Below, in pieces: positions 50,390-59,205 of a stretch of DNA of 64,000 nt (position 1 is its first letter; every line of letters starts with the position of its first letter). A model generated the notes under the pieces. The model was not told where the DNA came from. It made no database searches and saw nothing but the letters and a program-made list of their open reading frames with translations. The translations under genes were made by a program, and so were the position numbers. Origin of the DNA: Pseudozobellia thermophila (GTDB lineage: Bacteria > Bacteroidota > Bacteroidia > Flavobacteriales > Flavobacteriaceae); assembly GCF_900141855.1 (NCBI RefSeq), contig NZ_FQYU01000001.1:31402-95401 (forward strand), in the 5' to 3' direction.

Positions 50390-51094
50390 ATGGACAACCG
50401 TACCAAGGACGATTTTCTTAACGGACAGCTCTTACTGATAGACAAGCCCTTGGGGTGGTCGTCCTTTCAGGCAGTGAACAAACTCAAGTGGGCCATTCGA
50501 AAGAAATTCGGCCTAAAAAAGATAAAGATCGGCCATGCGGGTACCCTAGACCCATTGGCTACCGGCCTACTTCTGATCTGTACCGGAAAGTTTACCAAAA
50601 CCATTCCCGAACTACAGGGGCAAGCCAAAGAATACACGGGCATCGTTACCCTTGGTGCCACGACCCCCTCGTACGACCTGGAGACCGAAATCGACCAAAG
50701 CTACCCGATCGACCATATTACCGAAGGGGCGATCCACGACGCCGCAAACAGCTTTATCGGAAACATCGAGCAGCGGCCACCGGTATTTTCAGCCATTAAA
50801 AAAGACGGCAAACGCCTGTACGAATATGCCCGAAAAGGCGAACAGGTAGAAATAAAGACCCGAACCGTACATATTACGGCTTTTGAGATCACCCAAATCA
50901 ATTTTCCGGACGTGCATTTTAGAATTGCATGCAGCAAAGGCACCTATATTCGAAGTTTGGCACATGATTTGGGGCTAAAACTACGGTCGGGTGCCCATTT
51001 AACCGAACTGAGAAGAACCAAAATAGGGGACTACAACGTAAATAATGCCCTAGACCCCAACGTTTTTGCAGAAAACCTGCTCGGGCCGTCATAA
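50390..51094 (+). CDS. truB: tRNA pseudouridine(55) synthase
   Basis: A 234-residue enzyme that makes pseudouridine 55 in the tRNA T-loop. The catalytic Asp lies in GHAGTLDPLATGLL near residue 52; other family motifs are LLIDKPLGWSSF at the N-terminus, RPPVFSAIKKDGKRLYEYAR, and CSKGTYIRSLAHDLG. The optional C-terminal PUA domain is absent or very short, as in many Bacteroidota. It lies 36 bases after uppP. Confidence 0.95.
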   Translation: MDNRTKDDFLNGQLLLIDKPLGWSSFQAVNKLKWAIRKKFGLKKIKIGHAGTLDPLATGLLLICTGKFTKTIPELQGQAKEYTGIVTLGATTPSYDLETEIDQSYPIDHITEGAIHDAANSFIGNIEQRPPVFSAIKKDGKRLYEYARKGEQVEIKTRTVHITAFEITQINFPDVHFRIACSKGTYIRSLAHDLGLKLRSGAHLTELRRTKIGDYNVNNALDPNVFAENLLGPS

Positions 51095-51172
51095 GACCGA
51101 AGAATGTTGAAAGGGAGTTTCCGTTCAACGAAAAATTAAAATATTTTCAGAAAATCAGGGTTATACACTAAT

Positions 51173-51901
51173 ATGAACCTCAACCGCCAGCAATTATCGT
51201 TTTTGATCACCATCTTCTCGATGGGCATTGTTGTGCTATGCCTTTACAACATACATTTGGGCGGTTCGCAGGAAGAAGACGAATATGTGGTGGAAATGGT
51301 TCTTGACGAGGAGCTCATAGAGGAATTGATGGAGAAAGAAGAGCCCAAGGAAGAAATGCAGGAGGCCAACCCCATCAAAAGCCATATGGCCTACAACGAA
51401 ACGGCCAAGCCCAGCCAGGGAAGTCCCGAACCCCTAAAGACCCTTCAGGAAATTTTGGCCGAAAGGGAGATTGCCCAAGAAGGGGATGCCACCGACGATC
51501 TTATGGACTCCGAATATGCCGAAAGAATAAAGGAGTTGAGGAAGAAACGCGAGGAGGCCAAGCAGAAACTTGGCGAAATAACGGCAAAAAAACACGAATT
51601 CACCAACAACTTGGCCAAGCGCCGCACATCGGTCTCGTTCTCGTTAGTGGAACGCGAAGGCTATCGGCTCCCCCCGCCCATCTATACCTGTATCGAGGGA
51701 GGCAAAGTCGTGATCAATATCGAGGTAGACTCCGCCGGCAATGTTATCGACGCCAGTTTTAACGAGCGGAGCTCGGGCACCTCGAACGGCTGCCTGGTAG
51801 AGAACGCCATCGCCTACGCCTACAAGGCCAAATTCAGTTCGGCCTCCAGAGCCTCGCAAAAGGGCAGCATCACCTACCTATTCCAAGGGAAGGCACGCTA
51901 A
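51173..51901 (+). CDS. TonB-like energy-transducer protein (predicted)
   Basis: A 242-residue protein: one N-terminal membrane anchor (FLITIFSMGIVVLCLYNI), an acidic Glu-rich linker, a coiled coil (AERIKELRKKREEAKQKL, about residues 118-140), and a C-terminal domain with GGKVVINIEVDSAGNVIDASF and an ENAIAYAYKAKF helix, the pattern of TonB C-terminal folds. Such proteins carry energy from ExbBD to outer-membrane receptors, although no exbBD is near. The proline-rich spacer of classic TonB is absent; the coiled coil may replace it. Its 3' end overlaps the convergent thioredoxin-like gene by 24 bases. Confidence 0.7.
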   Translation: MNLNRQQLSFLITIFSMGIVVLCLYNIHLGGSQEEDEYVVEMVLDEELIEELMEKEEPKEEMQEANPIKSHMAYNETAKPSQGSPEPLKTLQEILAEREIAQEGDATDDLMDSEYAERIKELRKKREEAKQKLGEITAKKHEFTNNLAKRRTSVSFSLVEREGYRLPPPIYTCIEGGKVVINIEVDSAGNVIDASFNERSSGTSNGCLVENAIAYAYKAKFSSASRASQKGSITYLFQGKAR

Positions 51902-52504
51902 AAGCTCCTTTAATATGGTCTTGCCCTTGTCTTTGTTGTACCATTGTTGAAGCTCTTCCTTGAGTTCGGGAAGTATCTTGCCGTGTTCCTCCTTATGCCG
52001 CGCAACCATTTTGGCCGCCGGTTCGGGCCGTGGCCCCCATTCGGCAAGAACCTCCAAACTGTCCCTATCGCAAACGATCAACTTGGGAATCGACATTGCA
52101 CCCCGGGTCAAGAACCTATCCATCAATTCCAAATTTTCATCGCGCAATACGATTTTCAAATCGATATTGGCACTGAGTTCGGCAATTTTGTTCATCACCG
52201 GCAAGGACGGGGCGGCGTCTCCGCACCAACTTTCGGTGAGTACCAAAAGACTTATCCTTCTATCGTATCCTTTTATTAGATCCATGGATTCGGGATCGAG
52301 TTTCACCGTTTTGTCAAAGCGCTTCATCCGCCTGTCGTTCAACAGGGTATAGTTGGCCAGGGCCTCGGTCTGTTTCGGGCCAGTGGCCCTGCCTTCCGAC
52401 GCCAACCGGCTGACCATGGCCCTGTAATCGGTATAGGAAACGGCCTTTGGCAAAGCCTCTTTGATCAATTCCGCAGTGCTCTTGTCTGTAATGGATTGTG
52501 GCAT
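51878..52504 (-). CDS. Thioredoxin-family protein with a single active-site Cys
   Basis: A 208-residue protein from the ATG at 52504 (MPQSITDKS). The last two thirds have a thioredoxin fold: LLVLTESWCGDAAPSLPVM has the Trp-Cys of the active site, but the second Cys of CxxC is Ala. The cis-proline region is GAMSIPKLIV. One-Cys members cannot run the ordinary disulfide cycle and may act through mixed disulfides. No signal peptide, so cytoplasmic. The family is widespread in flavobacteria. Confidence 0.8.
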   Translation of the reverse strand: MPQSITDKSTAELIKEALPKAVSYTDYRAMVSRLASEGRATGPKQTEALANYTLLNDRRMKRFDKTVKLDPESMDLIKGYDRRISLLVLTESWCGDAAPSLPVMNKIAELSANIDLKIVLRDENLELMDRFLTRGAMSIPKLIVCDRDSLEVLAEWGPRPEPAAKMVARHKEEHGKILPELKEELQQWYNKDKGKTILKELLACLPLE

Positions 52505-52807
52505 TTTATAGTTTTGTTTTAATGACAATTGGTAGTATCCTACCTGTTTTTGAGGTATCATTGGTAGCATTTTTTTTCAAGAACTTACACCCCGCGCGTT
52601 TAAGTAGGTCCTAAAAAGGATTAAGTACGGTTTGCGCTTCCAGAAAACGTTAGCATTGGCTTACACCGAAGGGTTTTTGTCCAAGCCCCGCCCCCCTATA
52701 TCCCAAATTTATATTTTAGTAATATTGGACCGCAAAACATCGATCAAAGGTAACACAAGCATAACCTTTTGTTCATAAAGGCGTATTTTCGTGGTTCAAA
52801 AAACAAA
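52505..52807. other. Gene-free stretch before tag
   Basis: About 300 bases between divergent genes. I see no open frame with coding character, no tRNA and no hairpin of note. ATTGGTAG occurs twice near 52530-52570. It should contain both promoters. Confidence 0.5.
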
Positions 52808-53371
52808 ATGAAAAAACAAAGATGTCCTTGGTGCGAGGGCGACTCCCTTTACGAGGCTTACCATGACGTAGAATGGGGCACACCCGTAAGGGACGACGAT
52901 ACCTTGTTCGAGTTTTTGGTCTTGGAAACCTTTCAAGCCGGACTGAGCTGGATTACCATTTTGAGAAAACGGGAAAATTTCAGAAAGGCCTTTGACCAAT
53001 TTGATTACCGTAAAATAGCACAGTACGGGGAAAAGAAGATCCAAGCCTTGCTGAACGATGCCGGGATCATCAGGAACAAGTTAAAGGTACGGGCGACAGT
53101 GTCAAATGCTATGGCCTTTATGAAGGTGCAAGACGAATTTGGAAGTTTTAGCCGTTATGTGTGGGGTTTTGTAGGCGATAGCCCCATAAGGAACAGGGTC
53201 GAAAACTACAAAGACGCCCCTGCCACCACGAAAATCTCGGATGCGCTAAGCAAAGACCTGAAAAAAAGAGGTTTCAAATTTGTGGGCAGTACCGTCATCT
53301 ATGCCTTTATGCAGGCCACGGGTATGGTCAACGACCATGAAATCTCATGTTTTAGGTATGATCAGGTATGA
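52808..53371 (+). CDS. tag: DNA-3-methyladenine glycosylase I
   Basis: A 187-residue base-excision repair enzyme from the ATG at 52808. Its zinc site is recognisable: CPWCEGDSLYEAYHD near the start and DHEISCF at the end. Between them lie the substrate pocket WGTPVRDDDTLFEFLVLE and the helix-hairpin-helix region (ARMEY-like segment replaced here by KVRATVSNAMAFM). It removes 3-methyladenine from alkylated DNA. It may relate functionally to the ATL protein at 17381, although the genes are far apart. The next gene starts 32 bases later. Confidence 0.93.
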   Translation: MKKQRCPWCEGDSLYEAYHDVEWGTPVRDDDTLFEFLVLETFQAGLSWITILRKRENFRKAFDQFDYRKIAQYGEKKIQALLNDAGIIRNKLKVRATVSNAMAFMKVQDEFGSFSRYVWGFVGDSPIRNRVENYKDAPATTKISDALSKDLKKRGFKFVGSTVIYAFMQATGMVNDHEISCFRYDQV

Positions 53372-53403
53372 TAAAAAACGAATGTTACCGAAAGTATAGT
53401 GAT

Positions 53404-53991
53404 ATGAATCTTAAGTCTGTTTTTCTTTTCGTATTTATTTTGGCCTTTAGTACAGCTTCGCTCCTTGCCCAAGTCAGGAGCGAACGGGAACACCGCATCC
53501 GAAAATCGCAATTTCCTGAAAAGGCGGTTTTGACCCTTGAAGAAAAAGTGGAAGATGCCAGGCAAATGCGTTTTTACAAGGAAATAGACAGTAACGTGGT
53601 CAGCTACAAGGCCAAGTTTAAAAAAGACCGTTTGCGGTACGGGATAACCTTCAACAGCGACAGTGAGGTCGAAGTCATTGAATTTGAAATAAAACCCGTG
53701 GACATCCCTAACGATTCCTACACCCAAACCATCGCTTATCTGGAAGGAAATTTCGAAAAATACCGCGTACAAAAAATACAACAGCAATATCTTACCGAGG
53801 ACAGGGATTTGGACCAAAGCCTGAAAAATGCCTTTCAAAACCTGATGCTACCCTCCATAACCTACAAATTTACCGTCAAAGGCAAGAAGGGCAAGGCTAC
53901 TGAAAAATATGAAACCATCTTTGATGCCGAAGGTAAGCTGAAACTGATCAAAAAGGCCCTACCTCCAAACTATGACCATGTACTATATTAA
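53404..53991 (+). CDS. Secreted protein of unknown function
   Basis: A 195-residue protein from the ATG at 53404, whose signal peptide (MNLKSVFLFVFILAFSTASLLAQ) shows the correct start. I do not recognise the family. The mature part is charged and has a repeated pattern YKAKFKKDRLRYGITF... and YKFTVKGKKGKATEKYETIFDAEGKL, faintly like PepSY domains. Its end overlaps the DUF2490 gene by 20 bases, so the two are coupled; a shared envelope role is likely. Confidence 0.72.
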   Translation: MNLKSVFLFVFILAFSTASLLAQVRSEREHRIRKSQFPEKAVLTLEEKVEDARQMRFYKEIDSNVVSYKAKFKKDRLRYGITFNSDSEVEVIEFEIKPVDIPNDSYTQTIAYLEGNFEKYRVQKIQQQYLTEDRDLDQSLKNAFQNLMLPSITYKFTVKGKKGKATEKYETIFDAEGKLKLIKKALPPNYDHVLY

Positions 53992-54658
53992 AAGATTCTT
54001 TGTTGTTTTTGGGGTATTGTCGAGTTGTTTGGGTTTTGGCCAAGAGAACCTCACGGGCTATTTTCAATCCGATATTGCGCTGAAGTACAAAGTAGCCCCC
54101 CATTATTCCCATAGTTTTAAAGTGGCCCAGCGGGCCTATACCTATGAAGACGATTTTTCGTACCGAATCAGACAGATAGACTTGGTTCACTTTTCCTCTT
54201 TTAGGGTCGATTCCAAACAAGGCTTGGCCCTTGGGATACAGTACCGGTTTAGGGAATCTTTCGACGAGCCGGAAGAGAACGAACTAAGGATAGTGGAACA
54301 ATACAAATATTCGCATAGCAACGAAACCTTGAATATGGGCAGCCGTTTTCGGGCCGAACAGCGCATCAGTCCTTCGTTGACCATTCATCGATTTCGATAT
54401 CGCCTTGCCATCGACTTTCCGTTAAAAGGCGAAGAACTTGCGGTAGGGGACCCCTATCTTTCAGCTTCCGCGGAGGCGCTTCTCAGTGTGGCCAAGGGCG
54501 AGAAACCCGAGTACGACCAGCGACTTACCTCGCACGTGGGCTGGTTGCTCGGACAGGGAACAAAACTGGAGGTCGGCGCCGAATACCGCGCCGAAGATTA
54601 TACGCACACCACCGAGCACGCCTTCTTCTTACTCACCTCCTTGGTTTTCAGCCTCTAA
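53972..54658 (+). CDS. DUF2490 outer-membrane protein
   Basis: A 228-residue predicted outer-membrane beta-barrel with a signal peptide (IKRFFVVFGVLSSCLGFGQ). Alternating-strand patterns such as LALGIQYRFRESF, LNMGSRFRAEQRI and the terminal LLTSLVFSL match DUF2490, which is common in Bacteroidota and has no known role. Met1 or Met3 may be the start. It overlaps the preceding secreted-protein gene by 20 bases and the convergent aat gene by 30 bases. Confidence 0.8.
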   Translation: MTMYYIKRFFVVFGVLSSCLGFGQENLTGYFQSDIALKYKVAPHYSHSFKVAQRAYTYEDDFSYRIRQIDLVHFSSFRVDSKQGLALGIQYRFRESFDEPEENELRIVEQYKYSHSNETLNMGSRFRAEQRISPSLTIHRFRYRLAIDFPLKGEELAVGDPYLSASAEALLSVAKGEKPEYDQRLTSHVGWLLGQGTKLEVGAEYRAEDYTHTTEHAFFLLTSLVFSL

Positions 54659-55282
54659 AATTTGGATGAATTCCGCACGGGGAATTTCCCGGGCGCCCAG
54701 ACTTTCAAGATGGGGCGTATACATTTGGCAATCGATAAGCCTATAGGCCTTGGCCTCCAACTCTTGGGCCATTTTAATAAAGGCGAACTTTGAGGCATTG
54801 CTGACCCTACTGAACATACTTTCCCCACAGAACACGTGCCCCAGGTCTATCCCGTAGAGTCCGCCTACCAGTTCGGCATCTTGCCATACCTCGTACGATG
54901 TCGCATGGCCTTTTAAATGCATTTGCAGATAGGCCTTTTTCATGGCATCGGTTATCCAGGTACCCTCTTGGCCTTCCCTTTTTACACTGGAACAGGCTTC
55001 GATCACCGCTTTAAACGACTGGTTTTTCGTCAGCTTGAACCGGCCGTCGCGCAATACCTTTCGCATGCTTTTTGAAATTTTTACGTCGTGCGGACGAAGT
55101 ACCATTCTAGGGTCGGGGCTCCACCATAAGATGACCGAGCCCTCGTTGAACCACGGAAAAATCCCGCTTCGGTAGGCCAAGAGAAGACGTTCGGGGGAAA
55201 GGTCGCCACCAACGGCCAACAAACCTTCTTCATTGGCCTGCTCGACGGGCGGAAATTCCAGCTTGTCGGTAAGAAAAAACAT
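54629..55282 (-). CDS. aat: Leucyl/phenylalanyl-tRNA--protein transferase
   Basis: A 217-residue enzyme that adds Leu or Phe from tRNA to proteins with N-terminal Lys or Arg, marking them for ClpS-ClpAP degradation. The family signatures are LLAVGGDLSPERLLLAYRSGIFPWF, ILWWSPDPRMVL, TWITDAMKKAYLQMH, and GGLYGIDLGHVFCGESMFS. Length is normal. Its last 30 bases overlap the 3' end of the convergent DUF2490 gene. Confidence 0.95.
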   Translation of the reverse strand: MFFLTDKLEFPPVEQANEEGLLAVGGDLSPERLLLAYRSGIFPWFNEGSVILWWSPDPRMVLRPHDVKISKSMRKVLRDGRFKLTKNQSFKAVIEACSSVKREGQEGTWITDAMKKAYLQMHLKGHATSYEVWQDAELVGGLYGIDLGHVFCGESMFSRVSNASKFAFIKMAQELEAKAYRLIDCQMYTPHLESLGAREIPRAEFIQILEAENQGGE

Positions 55283-55328
55283 GGATTACTGCTTAAGGTA
55301 AAACTACATTTCAAGAGGCCATAAAAAA

Positions 55329-55356
55329 ACCTGTAGCCCCACTGGGGACCACAGGT
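55329..55356 (-). terminator. Terminator of the DUF3127 gene
   Basis: On the minus strand an ACCTGT...ACAGGT stem with an inner CCCC/GGGG stem is followed by T7, 48 bases after the DUF3127 stop codon. Confidence 0.8.
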
Positions 55357-55404
55357 CGTATCTCAATCGATTTGCCCCGTATTCGAAATGGCCTCGCCCA
55401 TTCG

Positions 55405-55785
55405 TTAAAATGGCAAATCGTCGGGCTCTTCCTCGTTTAGGTTGTCGGCGGGGGCAAAGGCCTCGGCCGGTGGAACCGGTGGTATATTATTGGCGTCTGC
55501 CGCTGCGGGCTGAAGGCTTTCTATTCTCCATCCCTGGATTGAATTAAAATACTTTACCTCACCTTGGGGGTTGGTCCATTCACGCCCCCTGAGGTTAATG
55601 CTCACCTTTACATCCTGCCCTACACTGTAATTGTTCAAAAGATCTGTTTTGTCTTGGACAAACTCGATCATTAAGTGTTGCGGATATTGCTCTTCTGTGG
55701 TGATTACCACTTCGCGCTTTCTAAAACCGTTATTTCCAAAGGTCTGCGTTTCGCCGATCATCTTTATTTTTCCCTGAACTTCCAT
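55405..55785 (-). CDS. DUF3127 protein (SSB-like)
   Basis: A 126-residue protein recognised as DUF3127. It has an OB-fold-like N-terminal part (MEVQGKIKMIGETQTFGNNGFRKREVVI, quoted here only to its first residues: MEVQGKIK) and a flexible acidic tail ending EPDDLPF. The tail closely resembles the DDDIPF tip by which SSB recruits repair proteins. The family is restricted to Bacteroidota. A single-stranded DNA or RNA-binding role is plausible but unproven. Monocistronic, with a clear terminator. Confidence 0.82.
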   Translation of the reverse strand: MEVQGKIKMIGETQTFGNNGFRKREVVITTEEQYPQHLMIEFVQDKTDLLNNYSVGQDVKVSINLRGREWTNPQGEVKYFNSIQGWRIESLQPAAADANNIPPVPPAEAFAPADNLNEEEPDDLPF

Positions 55786-55888
55786 GACTATGAATTATAT
55801 GTTAACTAAAACTCTATTAAAATTTAAATGTAGTGCTTAAAGCAATATTCACCTAGAAAATCGAATAGAAGTTATTAAAGGTTATCAG

Positions 55889-56554
55889 CTATAGCCTATA
55901 ATAGAATGCCGCCCCCAAAGTCGGGTTGGGACCAAAGGCATGGCCTTCGCGATCATACATGGAAGGATACCATTCCCGAAAAATATCTGCGCCTTCCCTG
56001 TTTTCAACATCAAAATAGTCGCTCTGGCGCCAACGGAAACCGATTCCGCCGTAAAAATTGAATCCGGCCCGTTTCCCCAAATCCACAAACAGACCGAACT
56101 TCAGGTGCATACCGTATTTTTGGCGTTGGTAGTTTGCCCTGTCGTAGGTAAAATCGTCGCCGTTTTCAGCCTCATAATCGCCATTTGAAAAGACGTTGGC
56201 CTGGTCGATATAAAACAGCTCGGCAGAAAGATATTTTATGGTTCGGGCCCTGGGGTTCAAGACATAACGGACCTCGGGCCTTATTTCGCACAACCGGTAG
56301 GCATCGCCAATATTGCCGCTTACCAAGGCCATACCTTTGTTGCCATACCCCAGGTCAACGCCTACCTGCCAATGGGAGCTTATAGGTTGAACATAGCCGA
56401 CACGCCACCTGGGGGCGTAAGCATCCAGAGCCGACAAAGGGCTAAAAGTGATATACGAAGAGGCTCCGTTTTGAGAAGCCCGGGCATCCTCTTGCGAAAA
56501 AGCTGTGGGCAAGCCCATGAGAAAAAGGAGTAAAAGTGACAGTTGGGGTTTCAT
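55889..56554 (-). CDS. Predicted outer-membrane beta-barrel, unknown family
   Basis: A 221-residue protein from the ATG at 56554, the start that gives the best signal peptide (MKPQLSLLLLFLMGLPTAFS). Strand patterns such as WRVGYVQPISSHWQVGVDLGYG and a final GAAFYYRL suggest an 8- to 10-strand barrel of the DUF3575/OmpW kind. I cannot name a family firmly. It is not tightly linked to either neighbour. Confidence 0.65.
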   Translation of the reverse strand: MKPQLSLLLLFLMGLPTAFSQEDARASQNGASSYITFSPLSALDAYAPRWRVGYVQPISSHWQVGVDLGYGNKGMALVSGNIGDAYRLCEIRPEVRYVLNPRARTIKYLSAELFYIDQANVFSNGDYEAENGDDFTYDRANYQRQKYGMHLKFGLFVDLGKRAGFNFYGGIGFRWRQSDYFDVENREGADIFREWYPSMYDREGHAFGPNPTLGAAFYYRL

Positions 56555-56642
56555 ATCGGGCAAGGTTACCAGTGGACGTTAATTTGCCCTGAAACACTTC
56601 TCCCGCTACAAACCCTACTAAAATACTGGTTTTCCAGTAGTT

Positions 56643-57527
56643 CTAACCGGCCAGGAGCACCTTCCATGCCGAAAGCGCATCGTTTTGTTGCAGGTATTCC
56701 TTGGCCTTACGTTCGAGCTGTTCCCTTTCGCCGCTACTGATGAGGGTGCGAACTTCCATGTTCGAGGCGACAAAGGCCTTCACCTCGTCGGCATCGGGAA
56801 TCCGTGCCACATTGCCCAAGCGACCCAAATCGTTGCCCGTAAGCACCTTGCTCGACCTGATATGGGCCGGAATACGGTCTACACCCACTCCCAGTTCGGA
56901 AAGGGGCTTGGGCACCTCAAAAAGACCCTTATTGGCCCTACTGTACCAATTACCGCCCATGCGCGCCACCTGGTCTATCTTTCGCGGGTCGATGTGGCCG
57001 CCTTCATCCAAGATACGCGTAGCTATATGTATCTTGACTACCTCCGAAAAAATCAAATTGCCCGCACCCCCTTCCTTTCCGAGTGCCTCTACCTTGGTTA
57101 CCTTGCACTCGAATTGCACGGGGGACTCGCCTACCCGATACGGGCTTACAATATCGGATCTGACCATGGTCAGGCCGGCCTTCTTGAATTCGTTCTCCCC
57201 CTTGGGGTACTCGGTGCTCGACAAAGACATTTGCTCTACCATATCGTAGTCGACCACATTGATGACCACCTCCATGGTCAAAAGTACGTTCTGAAGGGTA
57301 TGCTTGGTAGTATTGTCGCGCACCCTCCGCGATGGGGAAAAAATCAATATGGGCGGATTGCTTCCAAAGACGTTAAAAAAACTGAACGGGGATAGGTTGG
57401 GCCTCCCCTTTTCATCAATGGTACTGGCAAACGCAATAGGCCTCGGGCCCACCGCCCCCAACAAATAACCGTGCAGTTTACCCGTGGGCACGGCATCCGG
57501 AAGTATAGAAAGCATATCCTTGTCCAT
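56643..57527 (-). CDS. Flavin reductase-like FMN-binding protein
   Basis: A 294-residue protein of the flavin-reductase/FMN-binding split-barrel family. Visible marks are YLLGAVGPRPIAFASTIDEKG near residue 20, LSPFSFFNVFGSNPPIL, and KHTLQNVLLTMEVVINVV. It probably binds FMN and uses NAD(P)H; partner unknown. The C-terminal 90 residues go beyond the core domain. A TATCTTTA promoter-like box lies 4 bases before its ATG. Confidence 0.85.
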   Translation of the reverse strand: MDKDMLSILPDAVPTGKLHGYLLGAVGPRPIAFASTIDEKGRPNLSPFSFFNVFGSNPPILIFSPSRRVRDNTTKHTLQNVLLTMEVVINVVDYDMVEQMSLSSTEYPKGENEFKKAGLTMVRSDIVSPYRVGESPVQFECKVTKVEALGKEGGAGNLIFSEVVKIHIATRILDEGGHIDPRKIDQVARMGGNWYSRANKGLFEVPKPLSELGVGVDRIPAHIRSSKVLTGNDLGRLGNVARIPDADEVKAFVASNMEVRTLISSGEREQLERKAKEYLQQNDALSAWKVLLAG

Positions 57528-57605
57528 ACGTTAAAGATACGTGTTTTACCATCATTTAACAACGAGGGCACCGGTGTCAACATACCAATTTTAACGCATT
57601 TACGT

Positions 57606-57613
57606 TATCTTTG
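57606..57613 (+). promoter_or_regulatory. -7 promoter element of the histidine kinase gene
   Basis: TATCTTTG fits TAnnTTTG, about 60 bases before the ATG at 57674. Confidence 0.5.
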
Positions 57614-57673
57614 ATAAGAACCTTGAAGATGGGCACACCGCTTTTAAAAGGGCTATATAAGACAATTCACTGA

Positions 57674-58834
57674 ATGAACCTCAACCCTGAAAAGAAGACC
57701 AGTAATCTGATATTGCTGATAGCGTCTTTCGTTATCGTTAGTCTTATTCTCTGGAACACCAACAGCTTTTTTAAAAAGTTCAAGGAAGAGGAACGCCTAA
57801 AGATGGAGATTTGGGCCACGGCCCAATCGGAGTTTCAACAATCGTCAGAAGATGCCGATCTGGGCAACCTTCATCTTAAGGTATTTCAGAACAATACCTC
57901 TACCCCGATGATATTGGTCAACAAGGACGGGTCTATAAAAACCAACAATATGCCGATCGAAAACACCATGGACACGGCATATATCGAAGACCAGATCAAA
58001 AAATTCAAAAGTGAGAACACCCCTATTTCGATAACCCAGCAGGGCGAACATTTAGCCACGCTCTACTACGGCAACTCGGAGGTATTGAACAAGCTCAAGT
58101 ACTACCCCATAGCCCTCTTGCTGATTATCTTTCTTTTTGGGGCGGTGATCTTCTTTTTCTTCAAGACCAACAAGGCATCGGAACAAAACAAACTTTGGGC
58201 CGGCATGGCCAAGGAAACGGCCCATCAGATAGGTACGCCCCTCTCTTCCCTCTTGGGGTGGAACGAACTCTTAAAGACCGAAAACATCAACCCCGATATC
58301 ACCCGGGAGATACAGAAGGACATATCGCGGTTGGAGACCATAACCGAGAGGTTTTCCAAAATAGGCTCCTTGCCCAAACTCGATACCCAAGACATAGTGG
58401 AGCAGACCAAGGAGGCCTATGAGTACCTCAAATCGAGAAGTTCCGACCTGATCCAGTTCTCGTTCGAAAGCCAAGTACGGGAAGCCCCCGTCTTGTTGAA
58501 CAGCGCCCTGTACCATTGGACCATTGAAAACCTGGTAAAGAATGGAATAGATGCCATGAAGGGAAAGGGAAAAATCGGTATTATGATCCTTGTCGACGGA
58601 AAGAACGTACATATTCAGGTTTCCGATACGGGACACGGCATACCCAAGAGCGACTTCCAATCGATCTTCAACCCCGGGGTCACCACAAAGAAAAGGGGAT
58701 GGGGTCTGGGACTGTCATTGGTGAAGCGGATCGTTGAGGAGTACCACAAAGGAAAAATCAAGGTTCTTTCCTCCAACAAGGAAGGGACCATCATGCAGAT
58801 TACCTTGCGGGCAACGGAAGCTCGAGAAGCTTAA
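57674..58834 (+). CDS. Orphan sensor histidine kinase
   Basis: A 386-residue membrane kinase: two membrane segments (residues about 11-29 and 138-158) enclose a periplasmic sensor of about 105 residues. The phospho-acceptor His184 lies in MAKETAHQIGTPLSS, an unusual H-box that I recall in flavobacterial kinases; N-box IENLVKNGIDAMKG, G1 DTGHGIP and G2 RGWGLGLSLVKRI follow. No response regulator gene adjoins it. The next gene, 12 bases on, encodes a small zinc-ribbon membrane protein. Confidence 0.87.
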   Translation: MNLNPEKKTSNLILLIASFVIVSLILWNTNSFFKKFKEEERLKMEIWATAQSEFQQSSEDADLGNLHLKVFQNNTSTPMILVNKDGSIKTNNMPIENTMDTAYIEDQIKKFKSENTPISITQQGEHLATLYYGNSEVLNKLKYYPIALLLIIFLFGAVIFFFFKTNKASEQNKLWAGMAKETAHQIGTPLSSLLGWNELLKTENINPDITREIQKDISRLETITERFSKIGSLPKLDTQDIVEQTKEAYEYLKSRSSDLIQFSFESQVREAPVLLNSALYHWTIENLVKNGIDAMKGKGKIGIMILVDGKNVHIQVSDTGHGIPKSDFQSIFNPGVTTKKRGWGLGLSLVKRIVEEYHKGKIKVLSSNKEGTIMQITLRATEAREA

Positions 58835-58846
58835 ACAATCAGTAAA

Positions 58847-59191
58847 ATGGCGAAGGAAAAATTAGTTGTAATCAAAGAAGCCCACCTGACCAATAATTGT
58901 CCGGAATGCTTCAACCAAGACCTAAGGCTGTCTTTCTACCAGAAACATTACCACACCAGATTGGTGCACAGGACAAGTAATGAGGTAAGCCATCAAATCG
59001 TCTGCAACAAATGCAAAAGCACCATTTATCCGATCAGTTGGACGGACGACATCGAACGCACCTTCGACTATTACAAAAAAATGGTCGAACCGAAACGCAG
59101 TTCGACCAAGTTCACCTCGTTATTTTGGATCGTGGTATTGGCAGTGCTCGTCGCCGTCGGACTGGGCATCTACCTTGTTCTTCGTCAATAA
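58847..59191 (+). CDS. Small zinc-ribbon membrane protein
   Basis: A 114-residue protein with two CxxC pairs (CPEC near residue 18 and CNKC near 54), as for a zinc ribbon, and a C-terminal membrane segment (SLFWIVVLAVLVAVGLGIYLVL). I do not recognise the family. It lies 12 bases after the kinase gene, so the two are probably co-transcribed; a partner role in signalling is possible. It ends 14 bases before the convergent HIT gene. Confidence 0.75.
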   Translation: MAKEKLVVIKEAHLTNNCPECFNQDLRLSFYQKHYHTRLVHRTSNEVSHQIVCNKCKSTIYPISWTDDIERTFDYYKKMVEPKRSSTKFTSLFWIVVLAVLVAVGLGIYLVLRQ

Positions 59192-59205
59192 AATTTGCCC
59201 ATAGG

